A DNA stretch of 64,000 nucleotides, taken from Pseudomonas persica (lineage in GTDB: Bacteria > Pseudomonadota > Gammaproteobacteria > Pseudomonadales > Pseudomonadaceae). Shown one piece after another: positions 18,499 through 26,820 of the stretch. The position numbers and the translations under genes were made by a program. Position 1 is the first letter of the stretch. Every line of letters begins with the position of its first letter. The DNA is taken from the NCBI RefSeq assembly GCF_900291015.1, contig NZ_OLKL01000018.1, positions 124,001 through 188,000 on the forward strand, given 5' to 3'. Under the pieces are notes generated by a model that was given only the letters and a program-made list of their open reading frames with translations, was not told the DNA's origin and did not search any database.

Positions 18499-19281
18499 TC
18501 AGCGTGTAGCAATCCAGATCAGCAACCCCGCCTGGAACACCGCAAACGCCACCAGGCAGGTAATGGTAAAGCGCAACCCGCTGTCTTCACGCCGGTACTT
18601 GGCCATCCGCTCATCGCGCTCGCGCAGTTGCCCTTCCTTCTCCTGCAACTGCTGGTCAGCCTGCTGCAGCAGGCTGGCAGCATCCAGTATCTCCACCCGC
18701 TGCAGGCGCTCGCTGTTCCACGCGCCCTTGAGCTGGCCCACCGTCATTTCCACGGTACGGCCCTTCAGGTGCTGGCTGTCTTCATACTCCACCTCGATAC
18801 CCACCCCACGCAGGCAGTGGTCTCGGCGCAGGCGCGAGTCTTCGTTCAGCGCATCCTTGCTCGGCAACGCCATGCCCTCGACCCGGTAGTGCGACCACTT
18901 GCGCTGCAGCCACTGCGCGGCCTGGGCCAGCAGGAAGCGGCCCAGGCCACGGTTCAACGGTTCCAGGTGCAGGCCATGATCACCGCCGATGCGCACCAGG
19001 CGTTCGGCATGGTCGACGCGGATGTCCAGGCGGTTCTGTTCCTTGTGTACCTTCTGGCCCGGCAGTTTGATTTCCATGCGCAGCAGGCTGTGAGCCTTGT
19101 CGTGGCGCTCGGCATAGCCAAATTGCACAAAGCGCAGCGGCCGTGCGCCGGTGCTACGGTCAGTGGGCAGGGCGGCCAGGCGCAGCAGCTGGAAGTGTTC
19201 GGCGGTCAGCTCGGCCCAAGGAAGGGCAGGGCTTTCCTGAGGTTCTTCGGCCGGCTCTGCGGCGACGGGAGTGGTTGTCAT
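18499..19281 (-). CDS. Conserved hypothetical protein with C-terminal coiled coil and membrane anchor
   Basis: A 260-residue protein starting MTTTPVAAEPAEEPQESPAL. The acidic N-terminus leads to a soluble domain with basic and aromatic segments (RFVQFGYAERHDKAHSLLRM). Residues ~200-235 form a highly charged coiled coil (SLLQQADQQLQEKEGQLRER), and residues ~238-258 are a single C-terminal membrane helix (FTITCLVAFAVFQAGLLIWI), so it is probably tail-anchored with the bulk in the cytoplasm. I do not recognise a catalytic motif. It stands between prmB and an alpha/beta hydrolase gene. Confidence 0.8.
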   Translation of the reverse strand: MTTTPVAAEPAEEPQESPALPWAELTAEHFQLLRLAALPTDRSTGARPLRFVQFGYAERHDKAHSLLRMEIKLPGQKVHKEQNRLDIRVDHAERLVRIGGDHGLHLEPLNRGLGRFLLAQAAQWLQRKWSHYRVEGMALPSKDALNEDSRLRRDHCLRGVGIEVEYEDSQHLKGRTVEMTVGQLKGAWNSERLQRVEILDAASLLQQADQQLQEKEGQLRERDERMAKYRREDSGLRFTITCLVAFAVFQAGLLIWIATR

Positions 19282-19300
19282 CAGGGTTTGTCCTTGGGTA

Positions 19301-19327
19301 CGGGCTTGCCGGCGATGGGGCGCGCCA
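19301..19327. repeat. Single REP half-element (GCCGGCGATGGG type)
   Basis: A lone fragment of the second REP sequence type (GCTTGCCGGCGATGGGGCGC), just upstream of the leftward hypothetical gene starting at 19281. No partner is seen within 100 bp. Confidence 0.6.
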
Positions 19328-19386
19328 GCGCCCCCAAAGTTCCGCTAATACCGAAATTATCGGCCGTCCCGGCCAAGACCTGAGGG

Positions 19387-20358
19387 TCAGGCAGAAGGCA
19401 AATGCTGGATAAATGTCACAATCTGCTCGCCCAGCTCCCGCGCCAGCGGCAGTTCGGGGTTGAGGTAGCTGTCGCGTTGCTGGCTCATCGCTTTGGGGCT
19501 GATGCGCAGCATGTGGTTCATGCCATCGATCAGCACCAGCTGCGCATCCGGCTTGGCCGCCTTCAGCCGTTCGGCGTCGACCACCCCCACCTGCACATCG
19601 TTGCGCCCCTGCACGATGAGTGCGGGCATGGGCAGGCGGGCAAAGGCCGCCGCCGGGTTCTGTTGGAACAGCGAAATCAGGTAGGGCTGCACGCTGGGGC
19701 GGAACACCTGGCGCAGCGGCGCCGGCACCTCCAGGCTGGTCTGCCCGGCCTGCAGGCGCTCGAGCAGGGCACTGCCACCGGCCAGTTGTGCCGGCGGCAG
19801 GCGCTGGGCCAGCTGTTCGCGCAGCACCTCGGCCAGCGGCCGGCCGCTGCCGGCCAGGGTGATCACTGCGCTGGCGCCGGCCTGTTCGGCGGCCAGGCTG
19901 GCGATCAGTGCGCCCTCGCTGTGGCCGATCAGGATCAGCGGGCCAAAGCGCGGGTCGGCCTTGAGCTTGTGGCTCCAGGCGACCACATCGGCCACGTAGC
20001 GCTCCACGCTGAGGTCACGCTCGTCGGGCGTGGCCGGCTGGCTGGCGGCCACCCCGCGCTTGTCATAGCGCACGCTGGCGATGTGCTCGTTGGCCAGCAG
20101 CAGGGCCAGGCGCTTGAGGTTGTCGACCCGGCCTGACGCCGGGTTGTTGCCGTCACGGTCGGTGGGGCCGGAGCCGGCGATGATCAGCACCACCGGTGGC
20201 GGGGTGGCCTGCTCCGGCAGCAGCAGGCTGCCGTGCAGCACGCCCTGGCCGGTGTCCAGGTCGATCGGGCGTTGCAGCACGGTGGGGGCGGCCTGGGCCA
20301 GGCCGGTGCACAGCAGGAAGAGGAGGGCGACCAGGCGCGACATCATGCGGTACTTCAT
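19387..20358 (-). CDS. Alpha/beta hydrolase, exported
   Basis: A 323-residue serine hydrolase with an N-terminal signal peptide (MKYRMMSRLVALLFLLCTGL, cleavage probably after AQA), so it acts in the periplasm or envelope. The oxyanion/HG-like loop is GSGPTDRDGNN, the nucleophile elbow is IGHSEGALIAS, and the catalytic His is in LIDGMNHMLR. The domain is of the acyl-CoA thioester hydrolase/BAAT-like or dienelactone hydrolase-like group. Substrate unknown. A start a few codons later (MMSRLVALL) is possible. Confidence 0.87.
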   Translation of the reverse strand: MKYRMMSRLVALLFLLCTGLAQAAPTVLQRPIDLDTGQGVLHGSLLLPEQATPPPVVLIIAGSGPTDRDGNNPASGRVDNLKRLALLLANEHIASVRYDKRGVAASQPATPDERDLSVERYVADVVAWSHKLKADPRFGPLILIGHSEGALIASLAAEQAGASAVITLAGSGRPLAEVLREQLAQRLPPAQLAGGSALLERLQAGQTSLEVPAPLRQVFRPSVQPYLISLFQQNPAAAFARLPMPALIVQGRNDVQVGVVDAERLKAAKPDAQLVLIDGMNHMLRISPKAMSQQRDSYLNPELPLARELGEQIVTFIQHLPSA

Positions 20359-20420
20359 GGGGAGATGACGGTTTGACCCGGTGTTTGCGGGAAGGTTCTC
20401 GGGCTGCGCATGGCAGGTTC

Positions 20421-20513
20421 GGCCTCTTCGCGGGTAAACCCGTTCCCACAGGTCCCCCACAATACACCGGCCTGTGCTGATCCTGTGGGAGCGGGTTTAC
20501 CCGCGAAGAGGCC
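20421..20513. repeat. REP pair
   Basis: Inverted REP elements at 20421-20452 and 20482-20513, in the divergent spacer between the hydrolase gene and aroC, ending 70 bp before the aroC start. Confidence 0.9.
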
Positions 20514-20582
20514 AGTACAGGCAGCCCATCCATCTGTATACTGCCCCTTTCGTTCACTTCAGGCAGATCTCGCGGAGCGTCC

Positions 20583-21674
20583 ATGTCCGGCAATACCTAC
20601 GGCAAGCTGTTCACTGTCACCACCGCTGGCGAGAGCCATGGCCCGGCGTTGGTCGCCATTGTCGATGGATGCCCACCGGGCCTGGAAATCTCCCTCGCCG
20701 ACCTGCAGCACGACCTCGACCGGCGCAAGCCCGGCACCAGCCGGCATACCACCCAGCGCCAGGAGGCCGATGAGGTGGAAATCCTCTCCGGCGTGTTCGA
20801 AGGCCGCACCACCGGCTGCTCGATCGGCTTGCTGATCCGCAACACCGACCAGAAGTCCAAGGACTACTCGGCGATCAAGGACCTGTTCCGCCCGGCCCAC
20901 GCCGACTACACCTACCACCACAAGTACGGCATCCGCGACTACCGCGGCGGTGGCCGCAGCTCGGCCCGCGAAACCGCCATGCGCGTGGCCGCCGGTGCCA
21001 TCGCCAAGAAGTACCTGGCCACCCAGGGCATCACCGTGCGCGGCTACATGAGCCAGCTGGGCCCGATCGAAATCCCGTTCAAGACCTGGGAGTCGGTGGA
21101 GCAGAACGCCTTCTTCAGCCCTGACCCGGGCAAGGTGCCGGAGCTGGAGGCCTACATGGACCAGTTGCGCCGTGACCAGGATTCGGTGGGTGCCAGGATC
21201 ACCGTGGTCGCCGAAGGCGTGATGCCGGGCCTTGGCGAGCCTGTCTTCGACCGCCTCGACGCCGAACTGGCCCATGCGCTGATGAGCATCAACGCGGTCA
21301 AGGGTGTGGAAATCGGCGCCGGCTTCGCCAGCGTGGCCCAGCGCGGCACCGAGCACCGTGACGAGCTGACCCCGCAAGGCTTCCTCAGCAACAACGCGGG
21401 CGGCATCCTCGGCGGTATTTCTTCGGGCCAGCCGATCGTTGCCCACCTGGCTCTGAAGCCGACCTCCAGCATCACCACCCCGGGCCGCTCCATCGACATC
21501 GACGGCAACCCGGTGGACGTCATCACCAAAGGCCGTCACGACCCGTGCGTGGGCATTCGCGCCACGCCGATCGCCGAGGCGATGATGGCCATCGTGCTGA
21601 TGGACCACCTGCTGCGCCACCGTGCGCAGAATGCCGATGTGAAAGTGAATACCCCGGTGCTGGGCCAGCTCTGA
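20583..21674 (+). CDS. aroC: Chorismate synthase
   Basis: A 363-residue FMN-dependent enzyme that converts EPSP to chorismate, the last step of the shikimate pathway. Signatures are [18 protein letters not shown] at residues 16-33, [20 protein letters not shown] (FMN/EPSP site), [20 protein letters not shown], and the C-terminal [17 protein letters not shown]. The length is typical. GGAG lies about 7 nt before the start. A class II DAHP synthase, the entry enzyme of the same pathway, is encoded at 49-50 kb of the window but is not linked. Confidence 0.97.
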   Translation: MSGNTYGKLFTVTTAGESHGPALVAIVDGCPPGLEISLADLQHDLDRRKPGTSRHTTQRQEADEVEILSGVFEGRTTGCSIGLLIRNTDQKSKDYSAIKDLFRPAHADYTYHHKYGIRDYRGGGRSSARETAMRVAAGAIAKKYLATQGITVRGYMSQLGPIEIPFKTWESVEQNAFFSPDPGKVPELEAYMDQLRRDQDSVGARITVVAEGVMPGLGEPVFDRLDAELAHALMSINAVKGVEIGAGFASVAQRGTEHRDELTPQGFLSNNAGGILGGISSGQPIVAHLALKPTSSITTPGRSIDIDGNPVDVITKGRHDPCVGIRATPIAEAMMAIVLMDHLLRHRAQNADVKVNTPVLGQL

Positions 21675-21685
21675 TCCGCCAGTAC

Positions 21686-21780
21686 CGGCCTCTTCGCGGG
21701 TAAACCCGCTCCCACAGGTACAGCGCTGCCCTCAGGCTTCGTACGCTCCCTGTGGGAGCGGGTTCACCCGCGAAGAGGCC
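21686..21780. repeat. REP pair
   Basis: Inverted REP elements at 21686-21718 and 21749-21780, between aroC and the HcaT-like gene, both rightward. Confidence 0.9.
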
Positions 21781-21806
21781 GGCTCAGGTCCCCACAAGGC
21801 CACCCC

Positions 21807-22961
21807 ATGCAACCGATCCCCTACTGGCGCCTGTCCAGCTTCTACCTGTTCTACTTTGCTCTGCTCGGTTCCACCGCCCCCTTCCTGGCGCTGTACTTCG
21901 ACCATCTGGGCTTCTCCCCGGCGCGCATCGGCGAGCTGGTGGCCATCCCCATGCTCATGCGCTGCATCGCCCCCAACCTGTGGGGCTGGCTGGGTGACCG
22001 CACCGGCCAGCGTCTGCTGATCGTGCGCCTGGGCGCGTTGTCGACCCTGGCCACTTTCGCCCTGATCTTCCTTGGCAAAAGCTACGCCTGGCTGGCGCTG
22101 GTCATGGCCTTGCACGCGTTCTTCTGGCATGCGGTGCTGCCGCAGTTCGAGGTCATCACCCTGGCCCACCTGCACGGGCAAACCGCGCGCTACAGCCAGG
22201 TGCGCCTGTGGGGCTCGATCGGCTTCATTCTCACCGTGGTCGGCCTGGGCCGGCTGTTCGAGTGGCTGAGCCTGGATATCTACCCGGTGGCGCTGGTCAC
22301 GATCATGGCCGGCATCGTCGCCGCCAGCCTGTTCGTGCCCAATGCCCAGCCGGTGGAGCAGGGCGAGCGCAGCGGCGCGGGCGGTTTCCTGCAGCAGTTG
22401 CGGGCGCCGGGGGTGATCGCGTTCTACGCCTGCGTGGCGCTGATGCAGCTCAGCCACGGGCCGTACTACACCTTCCTCACCCTGCACCTGGAACACCTGG
22501 GCTATGCCCGGGGTGCCATCGGCTTGCTGTGGGCACTGGGGGTGGTGGCCGAAGTACTGGTGTTCATGGCCATGAGCCGCATCTTCGCGCGCTTTTCCGT
22601 GCAGCGGGTACTGTTGGCCAGCTTCGTGCTGGCTGCGCTGCGCTGGCTGTTGCTGGGTAACCTGGCCGGTGAGCCGGCGGTGCTGGTGTTCGCCCAGGTG
22701 CTGCACGCGGCCACCTTCGGCTGCTTCCATGCAGCCAGCATCGCATTCGTCCAGGCCAGCTTCGGCGCCCGCCAGCAGGGCCAGGGCCAGGCGCTGTATG
22801 CGGCGCTGTCGGGCACCGGGGGGGCGCTGGGGGCGTTGTATTCGGGCTACAGCTGGAAACTGCTGGGGCCCACCTTCACCTTTGGTATGGCCAGTGCCGC
22901 AGCCTTGGCTGCAGCCGTTATCATTGCCCTTTGTTCGCAACCGACCAGGACCCGTCCCTGA
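21807..22961 (+). CDS. MFS transporter, HcaT/LacY-like family
   Basis: A 384-residue transporter with 12 predicted helices, starting MQPIPYWRLSSFYLFYFALL. The loop after helix 2 (GWLGDRTGQRLLIV) is the MFS motif A. The sequence resembles the MFS_1_like group that includes the 3-phenylpropionic acid transporter HcaT. The substrate is not known. Its stop codon overlaps the start of the next gene by one base (TGATG), so the two are translationally coupled and probably work on the same compound or stress. Confidence 0.88.
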   Translation: MQPIPYWRLSSFYLFYFALLGSTAPFLALYFDHLGFSPARIGELVAIPMLMRCIAPNLWGWLGDRTGQRLLIVRLGALSTLATFALIFLGKSYAWLALVMALHAFFWHAVLPQFEVITLAHLHGQTARYSQVRLWGSIGFILTVVGLGRLFEWLSLDIYPVALVTIMAGIVAASLFVPNAQPVEQGERSGAGGFLQQLRAPGVIAFYACVALMQLSHGPYYTFLTLHLEHLGYARGAIGLLWALGVVAEVLVFMAMSRIFARFSVQRVLLASFVLAALRWLLLGNLAGEPAVLVFAQVLHAATFGCFHAASIAFVQASFGARQQGQGQALYAALSGTGGALGALYSGYSWKLLGPTFTFGMASAAALAAAVIIALCSQPTRTRP

Positions 22962-23497
22962 TGAGCATTCTCAGCGTTTTCCACCCCTCCAGCCCGGAAC
23001 TGCCGAACAAGGTGCTGACCCACCACGACGACATCGCCGCCACCCTGGCCGAGCACGGCGTGCGCTTTGCCCATGCCGAGCATGGCCTGCGGGTGCGCCC
23101 GGGCACGGCCCAGGACGAGGTGCTGGGCGCCTGTCGGGGGCACCTGGACCAGTTGATGACGGCGCATGGCAGCAAGGCCTTTGTGCTACTCAACCGTGAT
23201 GGGGAAGCCCCGGCGCAGGTGGATGTGCGCGATGAGCATGTGCATGACGCCGACGAGGTGTTTGCCGTGGTCAGCGGGCGGGCGCAGGTAGGCCTGCGGG
23301 TGGGGGAGTGGGTGTATTCGGTGTTGTGCGAGAAGGGTGACCAGTTGGTGGTGCCGGCAGGGACCCGGCGCTGGGTCGAGCTGGGTGATGCGCCGTTTTG
23401 CCTGGCGTTGCGGCTGTATGGCAGCGAACAGGGCGTGCAACCGCGGTTTACCGGGGATGCGACGGCGCGGGCGTTCCTTGGCATCGACGAGTTGTGA
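22961..23497 (+). CDS. Acireductone dioxygenase-like cupin (one family metal ligand missing)
   Basis: A 178-residue cupin starting MSILSVFHPSSPELPNKVLT. Alignment by eye with MtnD (ARD) shows three of the four metal ligands: RDEHVHDADEVFAVVSG has the H-x-H-x3-E motif. The fourth ligand, His in the family's ...T-x-H-W... segment, is replaced by Arg here (VPAGTRRWVELG). ARD oxidises acireductone in the methionine salvage pathway; without the fourth His, activity is uncertain. No other mtn gene is nearby. It is coupled to the MFS gene by a one-base overlap. It could be a divergent ARD, an inactive paralogue or a different oxygenase. Confidence 0.8.
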   Translation: MSILSVFHPSSPELPNKVLTHHDDIAATLAEHGVRFAHAEHGLRVRPGTAQDEVLGACRGHLDQLMTAHGSKAFVLLNRDGEAPAQVDVRDEHVHDADEVFAVVSGRAQVGLRVGEWVYSVLCEKGDQLVVPAGTRRWVELGDAPFCLALRLYGSEQGVQPRFTGDATARAFLGIDEL

Positions 23498-23506
23498 TGG
23501 CCTTGC

Positions 23507-23830
23507 CGGCCTCTTCGCGGGTAAACCCGCTCCCACAGGTATAGCACCAGGCCTGAGGGTAGCGTTCAACCTGTGATTTCACAGGTGCAACACCAGGCCT
23601 GAAGGTAGTGTTCAACCTGTGATTTCACAGGTGCAACACCAGGCTTGAGGGTAGCGTTCAACCTGTGATTTCACAGGTGCAACACCAGGCCTGAAGGTAG
23701 TGTTCAACCTGTGATTTCACAGGTGCAACACCAGGCCTGAGGGTAGCGTCAACCGGTGATTTCACAGGTGCAACACCAAGCCTGAGGGCAGTGAGATCCC
23801 TGTGGGAGCGGGTTCACCCGCGAAGAGGCC
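23507..23830. repeat. Expanded REP pair: two REP elements flanking a tandem repeat array
   Basis: The left REP (about 23507-23539) and the inverted right REP (23799-23830) are separated by ~260 bp instead of the ~30 bp seen elsewhere. The extra DNA is the tandem array annotated separately. Confidence 0.9.
23569..23798. repeat. Five tandem copies of a ~46-bp unit
   Basis: Units start at 23569, 23615, 23661, 23707 and 23752: periods 46, 46, 46 and 45 (one T is lost before the fifth). Each begins with the dyad CCTGTGATTTCACAGG (7-bp arms, 2-nt loop; CCGGTG in the last copy), followed by a spacer containing CAACACCAGGCCTGA. Copies alternate between GAGGGTAGCG and GAAGGTAGTG variants, suggesting duplication of a two-unit block. 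The unit equals a REP-pair spacer with the REP cores deleted. Confidence 0.92.
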
Positions 23831-23849
23831 AGTACAGGCAATACAACCC

Positions 23850-24122
23850 TCAGCGATAAGTCGGCAAGGCAAACCGCTGTTGGCTCTGCAGCATCGAAAT
23901 TACCGGCAACTCACTGGCCTGCTCGGCCAAATCCCGGCGAATCGCACTGATCGCCCAGGAAAGCTGCTCGGCACTGTGCAGTTGCGCGTACGTCAGCACC
24001 CGGCGGGTAATCTTGCCATCAGCAGCGCGCAGGGTCAGCAGCACACCACCGTCGGGGCGGGCTTGGGTGTTTACCTGGTAGGCCGAAAATACCGAAACGA
24101 ACTTTTCCTGGATGAGGTCCAT
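23850..24122 (-). CDS. DUF3509-like small protein
   Basis: A 90-residue soluble protein starting MDLIQEKFVSVFSAYQVNTQ. The layout (N-terminal amphipathic helix, a beta hairpin PDGGVLLTLRAADGK, then RRVLTYAQLHSAEQLSWAIS) fits the DUF3509 family of Pseudomonas, as far as I recall it. The function of the family is unknown. It is divergent from an ankyrin gene, and the shared spacer contains an unusual array of TGCA dyads. Confidence 0.7.
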   Translation of the reverse strand: MDLIQEKFVSVFSAYQVNTQARPDGGVLLTLRAADGKITRRVLTYAQLHSAEQLSWAISAIRRDLAEQASELPVISMLQSQQRFALPTYR

Positions 24123-24243
24123 ATCAACTCCTGGCTGTTGCGTGTCAGACGTAAGTCGATCGTTGCAGTGACCGTGCCAGGATGTTTTCTATAAAAAACT
24201 CTTTAAATTCAGTCGTTTACGGTTATGTTTTCGGAGCGCTATC

Positions 24244-24287
24244 GTGCAGTCTGCACGGTCGTGCATTTTGCACAGTGCAAATTGCAC
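24244..24287. promoter_or_regulatory. Array of three GTGCA-N3-TGCAC dyads
   Basis: Three inverted repeats lie in a row: 24244-24256, 24261-24273 and 24275-24287, each GTGCA, three bases, TGCAC. Overlapping frames create further dyads (TGCAC-N4-GTGCA at 24252-24265). They lie in the spacer between the DUF3509-like gene and the ankyrin gene, about 100 bp before the latter's start. This looks like a cooperative operator for an unknown regulator. The order GTGC...GCAC is the reverse of an NtrC site. Confidence 0.55.
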
Positions 24288-24387
24288 GGTCCGCTGGCTA
24301 GCTATCGACCCGATAGAATCTGAACCTTTGACCCGGCCGCCTTGCCTGACAAAAACTTGGGCAACGATTTCTGCCAGGAGGTTCCAA

Positions 24388-24912
24388 ATGTCCAGCCAAC
24401 CCACGCCCGTCGCCATGACCGACGACGAAACCGCCGCCTTCGCCGAGCAGGTGTTCGAGCGCGCCCGCCAGGGCGATGCCGAGATGCTCGGCCGCCTGCT
24501 TGCCAGTGGCCTGCCGGCCAACTTGCGCAACCACAAGGGCGACACCCTGCTGATGCTGGCCAGCTACCACGGCCATCACGACGCAGTGCGCGTGCTGCTG
24601 GCGCACGGCGCCGACCCGCTGATTGCCAACGACAACGGCCAGTTGCCCATTGCCGGTGCCGCCTTCAAGGGGGACCTGGCCATGATCCGCCTGTTGCTGG
24701 AGCACGGCGTGCCAGTGGACGCCGCCGCGCAGGATGGCCGCACCGCACTGATGCTGGCGGCCATGTTCAACCGCAGCGAAATCCTTGACTACCTGCTGGC
24801 CCAGGGCGCCGACCCGGCCCGCCAGGATGCCCGCGGTGCCACCGCACTGATGGCGGCGCAAACCATGGGAGCGGTGGACGCCGCAGCACGCCTGCAAGCG
24901 CTGGCCGGCTAA
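24388..24912 (+). CDS. Ankyrin repeat protein
   Basis: A 174-residue protein starting MSSQPTPVAMTDDETAAFAE, with AGGAGG about 8 nt upstream. After a short acidic N-terminus it contains four to five ankyrin repeats, for example GDTLLMLASYHGHHDAVRVL, LLAHGADPLIANDNG, GRTALMLAAMFNRSEILDYL and LLAQGADPARQDARG. No signal peptide is present. Small bacterial ankyrin proteins of this kind are thought to bind partner proteins; one in Pseudomonas (AnkB) supports catalase activity, but this one has no catalase neighbour. Partner unknown. Confidence 0.88.
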   Translation: MSSQPTPVAMTDDETAAFAEQVFERARQGDAEMLGRLLASGLPANLRNHKGDTLLMLASYHGHHDAVRVLLAHGADPLIANDNGQLPIAGAAFKGDLAMIRLLLEHGVPVDAAAQDGRTALMLAAMFNRSEILDYLLAQGADPARQDARGATALMAAQTMGAVDAAARLQALAG

Positions 24913-24972
24913 CCGCAAGGGGGCATTTGCGGCTATCCTTGGCGACTTTTCACCCGTCGCAGGCCCCCTTTC

Positions 24973-25503
24973 ATGAAAACTCAGTTGCTCGAATTCATCA
25001 GCCTCATTGGCGCTGGCTGCATGCGCGAGGAAGACATCGAGCGCATCGCCGCCGAGGCCACCCAGGCCTACGCCGATCCTGCCGCCTTCCTGGCGGCCAA
25101 CCCCGACATCAACTACGACGACAGCTTCCCCATCCCGTTGGGCGAATGGGTGGTGCTGGGCAGCCTGCCGGACACCGTGGTGTTCCAGGCCGACAGCTAC
25201 CAGGACCTGTTTCAGCAGATCAGCGATTCGTTCGACCAGAGCGTGCCGTTCACCCTCAAGCCCAAGCAACTGGCCCGCACCGAGCCGCTGACCGCGCTCA
25301 ATCGTATCCAGGTGCAGATGGGTGCGTTGAATAAAGAGGCCGGCGGCTATGTGCTGCTCAACTTCAGCCAGTTGCTGGATGACGAGCTGCAGATGGTGAT
25401 GGTGGGACAGAACGACCTGGCGCGGGTGCTGGAGCTGGGGGCAGCGGTGGGCATCAAGGTCGAGCCGGCCCTGGAAGCCCTGAAGGTCGCCGTACACATC
25501 TGA
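24973..25503 (+). CDS. Conserved hypothetical protein
   Basis: A 176-residue soluble, acidic protein starting MKTQLLEFISLIGAGCMREE. No signal peptide, membrane helix or catalytic motif is apparent. It begins with a helical region (EEDIERIAAEATQAYADPAA), followed by PIPLGEWVVLGSLPDTVVFQ and a C-terminal helix-rich part (ELGAAVGIKVEPALEALKVA). It lies 60 bp downstream of the ankyrin gene on the same strand and may be cotranscribed. I do not recognise the family. Confidence 0.75.
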   Translation: MKTQLLEFISLIGAGCMREEDIERIAAEATQAYADPAAFLAANPDINYDDSFPIPLGEWVVLGSLPDTVVFQADSYQDLFQQISDSFDQSVPFTLKPKQLARTEPLTALNRIQVQMGALNKEAGGYVLLNFSQLLDDELQMVMVGQNDLARVLELGAAVGIKVEPALEALKVAVHI

Positions 25504-25514
25504 TTTCAGCGTTT

Positions 25515-25544
25515 GCTTCTTCGCGGGCATGCCCGCGAAGAAGC
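25515..25544. repeat. 30-bp perfect palindrome, REP-like core
   Basis: GCTTCTTCGCGGG, CATG, CCCGCGAAGAAGC: a single closed REP-like palindrome with the usual TCGCGGG arms but no spacer or second element. It lies between convergent genes and could act as a bidirectional transcription stop. A similar core occurs at 38249-38273. Confidence 0.8.
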
Positions 25545-25564
25545 CGGCACAGGCAGCTGCAAGC

Positions 25565-26503
25565 TCAGCCCAGCGCGGTATCGAGGAACATCATCACCGC
25601 AAACCCACCCATCAACCCCAGGGTCGCCGCCGTCTGGTGCCCATTACGGTGGGTTTCGGGAATCACCTCATGGCTCACCACAAAGATCATCGCCCCTGCC
25701 GCCAGCCCCATGCTCACCGGGTAGGCCAGGGCAAAACCGGTCGAAATCCCCAGGCCGATCACCGCGCCCAGCGGCTCCATCAGCCCTGACCCGATCGCCA
25801 CCAGCGCGGCCTTCAGGCTCGACAAGCCGGTTGCGCGCAAGGCCAGCGCCACGGCCAGCCCCTCGGGGATGTCCTGAATGGCAATGGCGCTGGTCAGCGG
25901 CAGGCCGATGTTCATGTCGCCATTGGCAAAGCTCACGCCAATGGCCATGCCCTCAGGCAGGTTGTGCAGGGTAATCGCCAGCACGAACAACCACACCCGG
26001 CTGATACGCTCGGCCTCCGGGCCGCACGGGCCGGTGCTTTCGTGCTCATGCGGGGTGAAGCGGTCCAGGCCCAGCATCAGCAGCACGCCCAGGCCCATGC
26101 CCAGCACCACGGTAAAGGCCGCAGTCGGACCGTTGCCGGTAATTTCGCGGGCGGCATCCAGGCCCGGCAGAATCAGCGAGAACGAACTGGCCGCCAGCAT
26201 CATGCCGGCGGCAAAACCCAGCATCACATCCTGGGTGCGAGCCCTGACATCGCGCAGCACCACCGCCAGCACCGCGCCCAGCGCCGTGGCGCCAAAACCG
26301 GACAACCCGCCCAGCATGGCCAGGTGCAGGTTGTCGGCGTGGTCGCCGTTCACCGCGTTCCACAGGCTGGCGACCAGCAGTAGCACCACTGCCAGCAGGC
26401 TCAGCCCCAGGCCGGCGCTGAGCCAAGGGGTGTTCACGGCCTGCTGGCGCCAGGCGTTCAGCAGTGAGGGTGGGGCGGCGCTTTGGGTGTGGGCGGGGGG
26501 CAT
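25565..26503 (-). CDS. ZIP family metal transporter
   Basis: A 312-residue inner-membrane protein with about eight hydrophobic helices that imports divalent metals, probably Zn2+ and perhaps Fe2+ or Mn2+. The metal-binding helix motifs are HNLPEGMAIGVSFANGD and AIQDIPEGLAVALAL, with HEVIPETHRNGH near the C-terminus. A cytoplasmic variable loop with histidine and acidic residues (FTPHEHESTG) lies between helices 3 and 4. It belongs to the GufA-like branch by its length and extended N-terminus. No Zur-like box was found by eye upstream. Confidence 0.92.
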   Translation of the reverse strand: MPPAHTQSAAPPSLLNAWRQQAVNTPWLSAGLGLSLLAVVLLLVASLWNAVNGDHADNLHLAMLGGLSGFGATALGAVLAVVLRDVRARTQDVMLGFAAGMMLAASSFSLILPGLDAAREITGNGPTAAFTVVLGMGLGVLLMLGLDRFTPHEHESTGPCGPEAERISRVWLFVLAITLHNLPEGMAIGVSFANGDMNIGLPLTSAIAIQDIPEGLAVALALRATGLSSLKAALVAIGSGLMEPLGAVIGLGISTGFALAYPVSMGLAAGAMIFVVSHEVIPETHRNGHQTAATLGLMGGFAVMMFLDTALG

Positions 26504-26628
26504 GCGAACCTCGAATCAGTGGATACCGGCAGTCTACTCAGGGACCTGCGTCAATCGCCAAGGATTCCCTTCTATTGCCCTGATAGCTGACTATGCTGTG
26601 CAGCAAAGCCTTTGACAGGAGTTTTGGC

Positions 26629-26820
26629 ATGGGGTCGACGTTCAACAGCCTGGTCGGGCTGATCATCCTGGCGCTGGATATCTGGGCCATCCTCAATGTG
26701 ATCAAGAGTGGCAGCGAGGTGGGCATCAAGGTGTTGTGGATCCTGCTGATCGCCTTGCTGCCGGTGGTGGGCCTGGTGATCTGGGCGATTGCCGGGCCGC
26801 GGGGGAATGTGCGGATCTGA
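26629..26820 (+). CDS. PLDc_N-like small membrane protein
   Basis: A 63-residue peptide starting MGSTFNSLVGLIILALDIWA, with ACAGGAG about 8 nt upstream. Two hydrophobic helices (residues ~6-25 and ~33-57) are separated by KSGSEVGIK; the second contains VLWILLIALLPVVGLVIWAI. This is the pattern of the phospholipase D N-terminal (PLDc_N) membrane domain, which is found at the N-terminus of cardiolipin synthases and also alone. It stands alone here. It lies 160 bp upstream of the phosphoglycerol transferase gene on the same strand. Confidence 0.82.
   Translation: MGSTFNSLVGLIILALDIWAILNVIKSGSEVGIKVLWILLIALLPVVGLVIWAIAGPRGNVRI

Noticed and set aside
23569..23798. Possible CRISPR array
   Set aside because: The five units are contiguous 46-bp tandem copies with no unique spacers and no cas genes are present.
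24244..24287. NtrC binding sites
   Set aside because: NtrC sites have GCAC to the left and GTGC to the right over ~17 bp; here the order and spacing differ.
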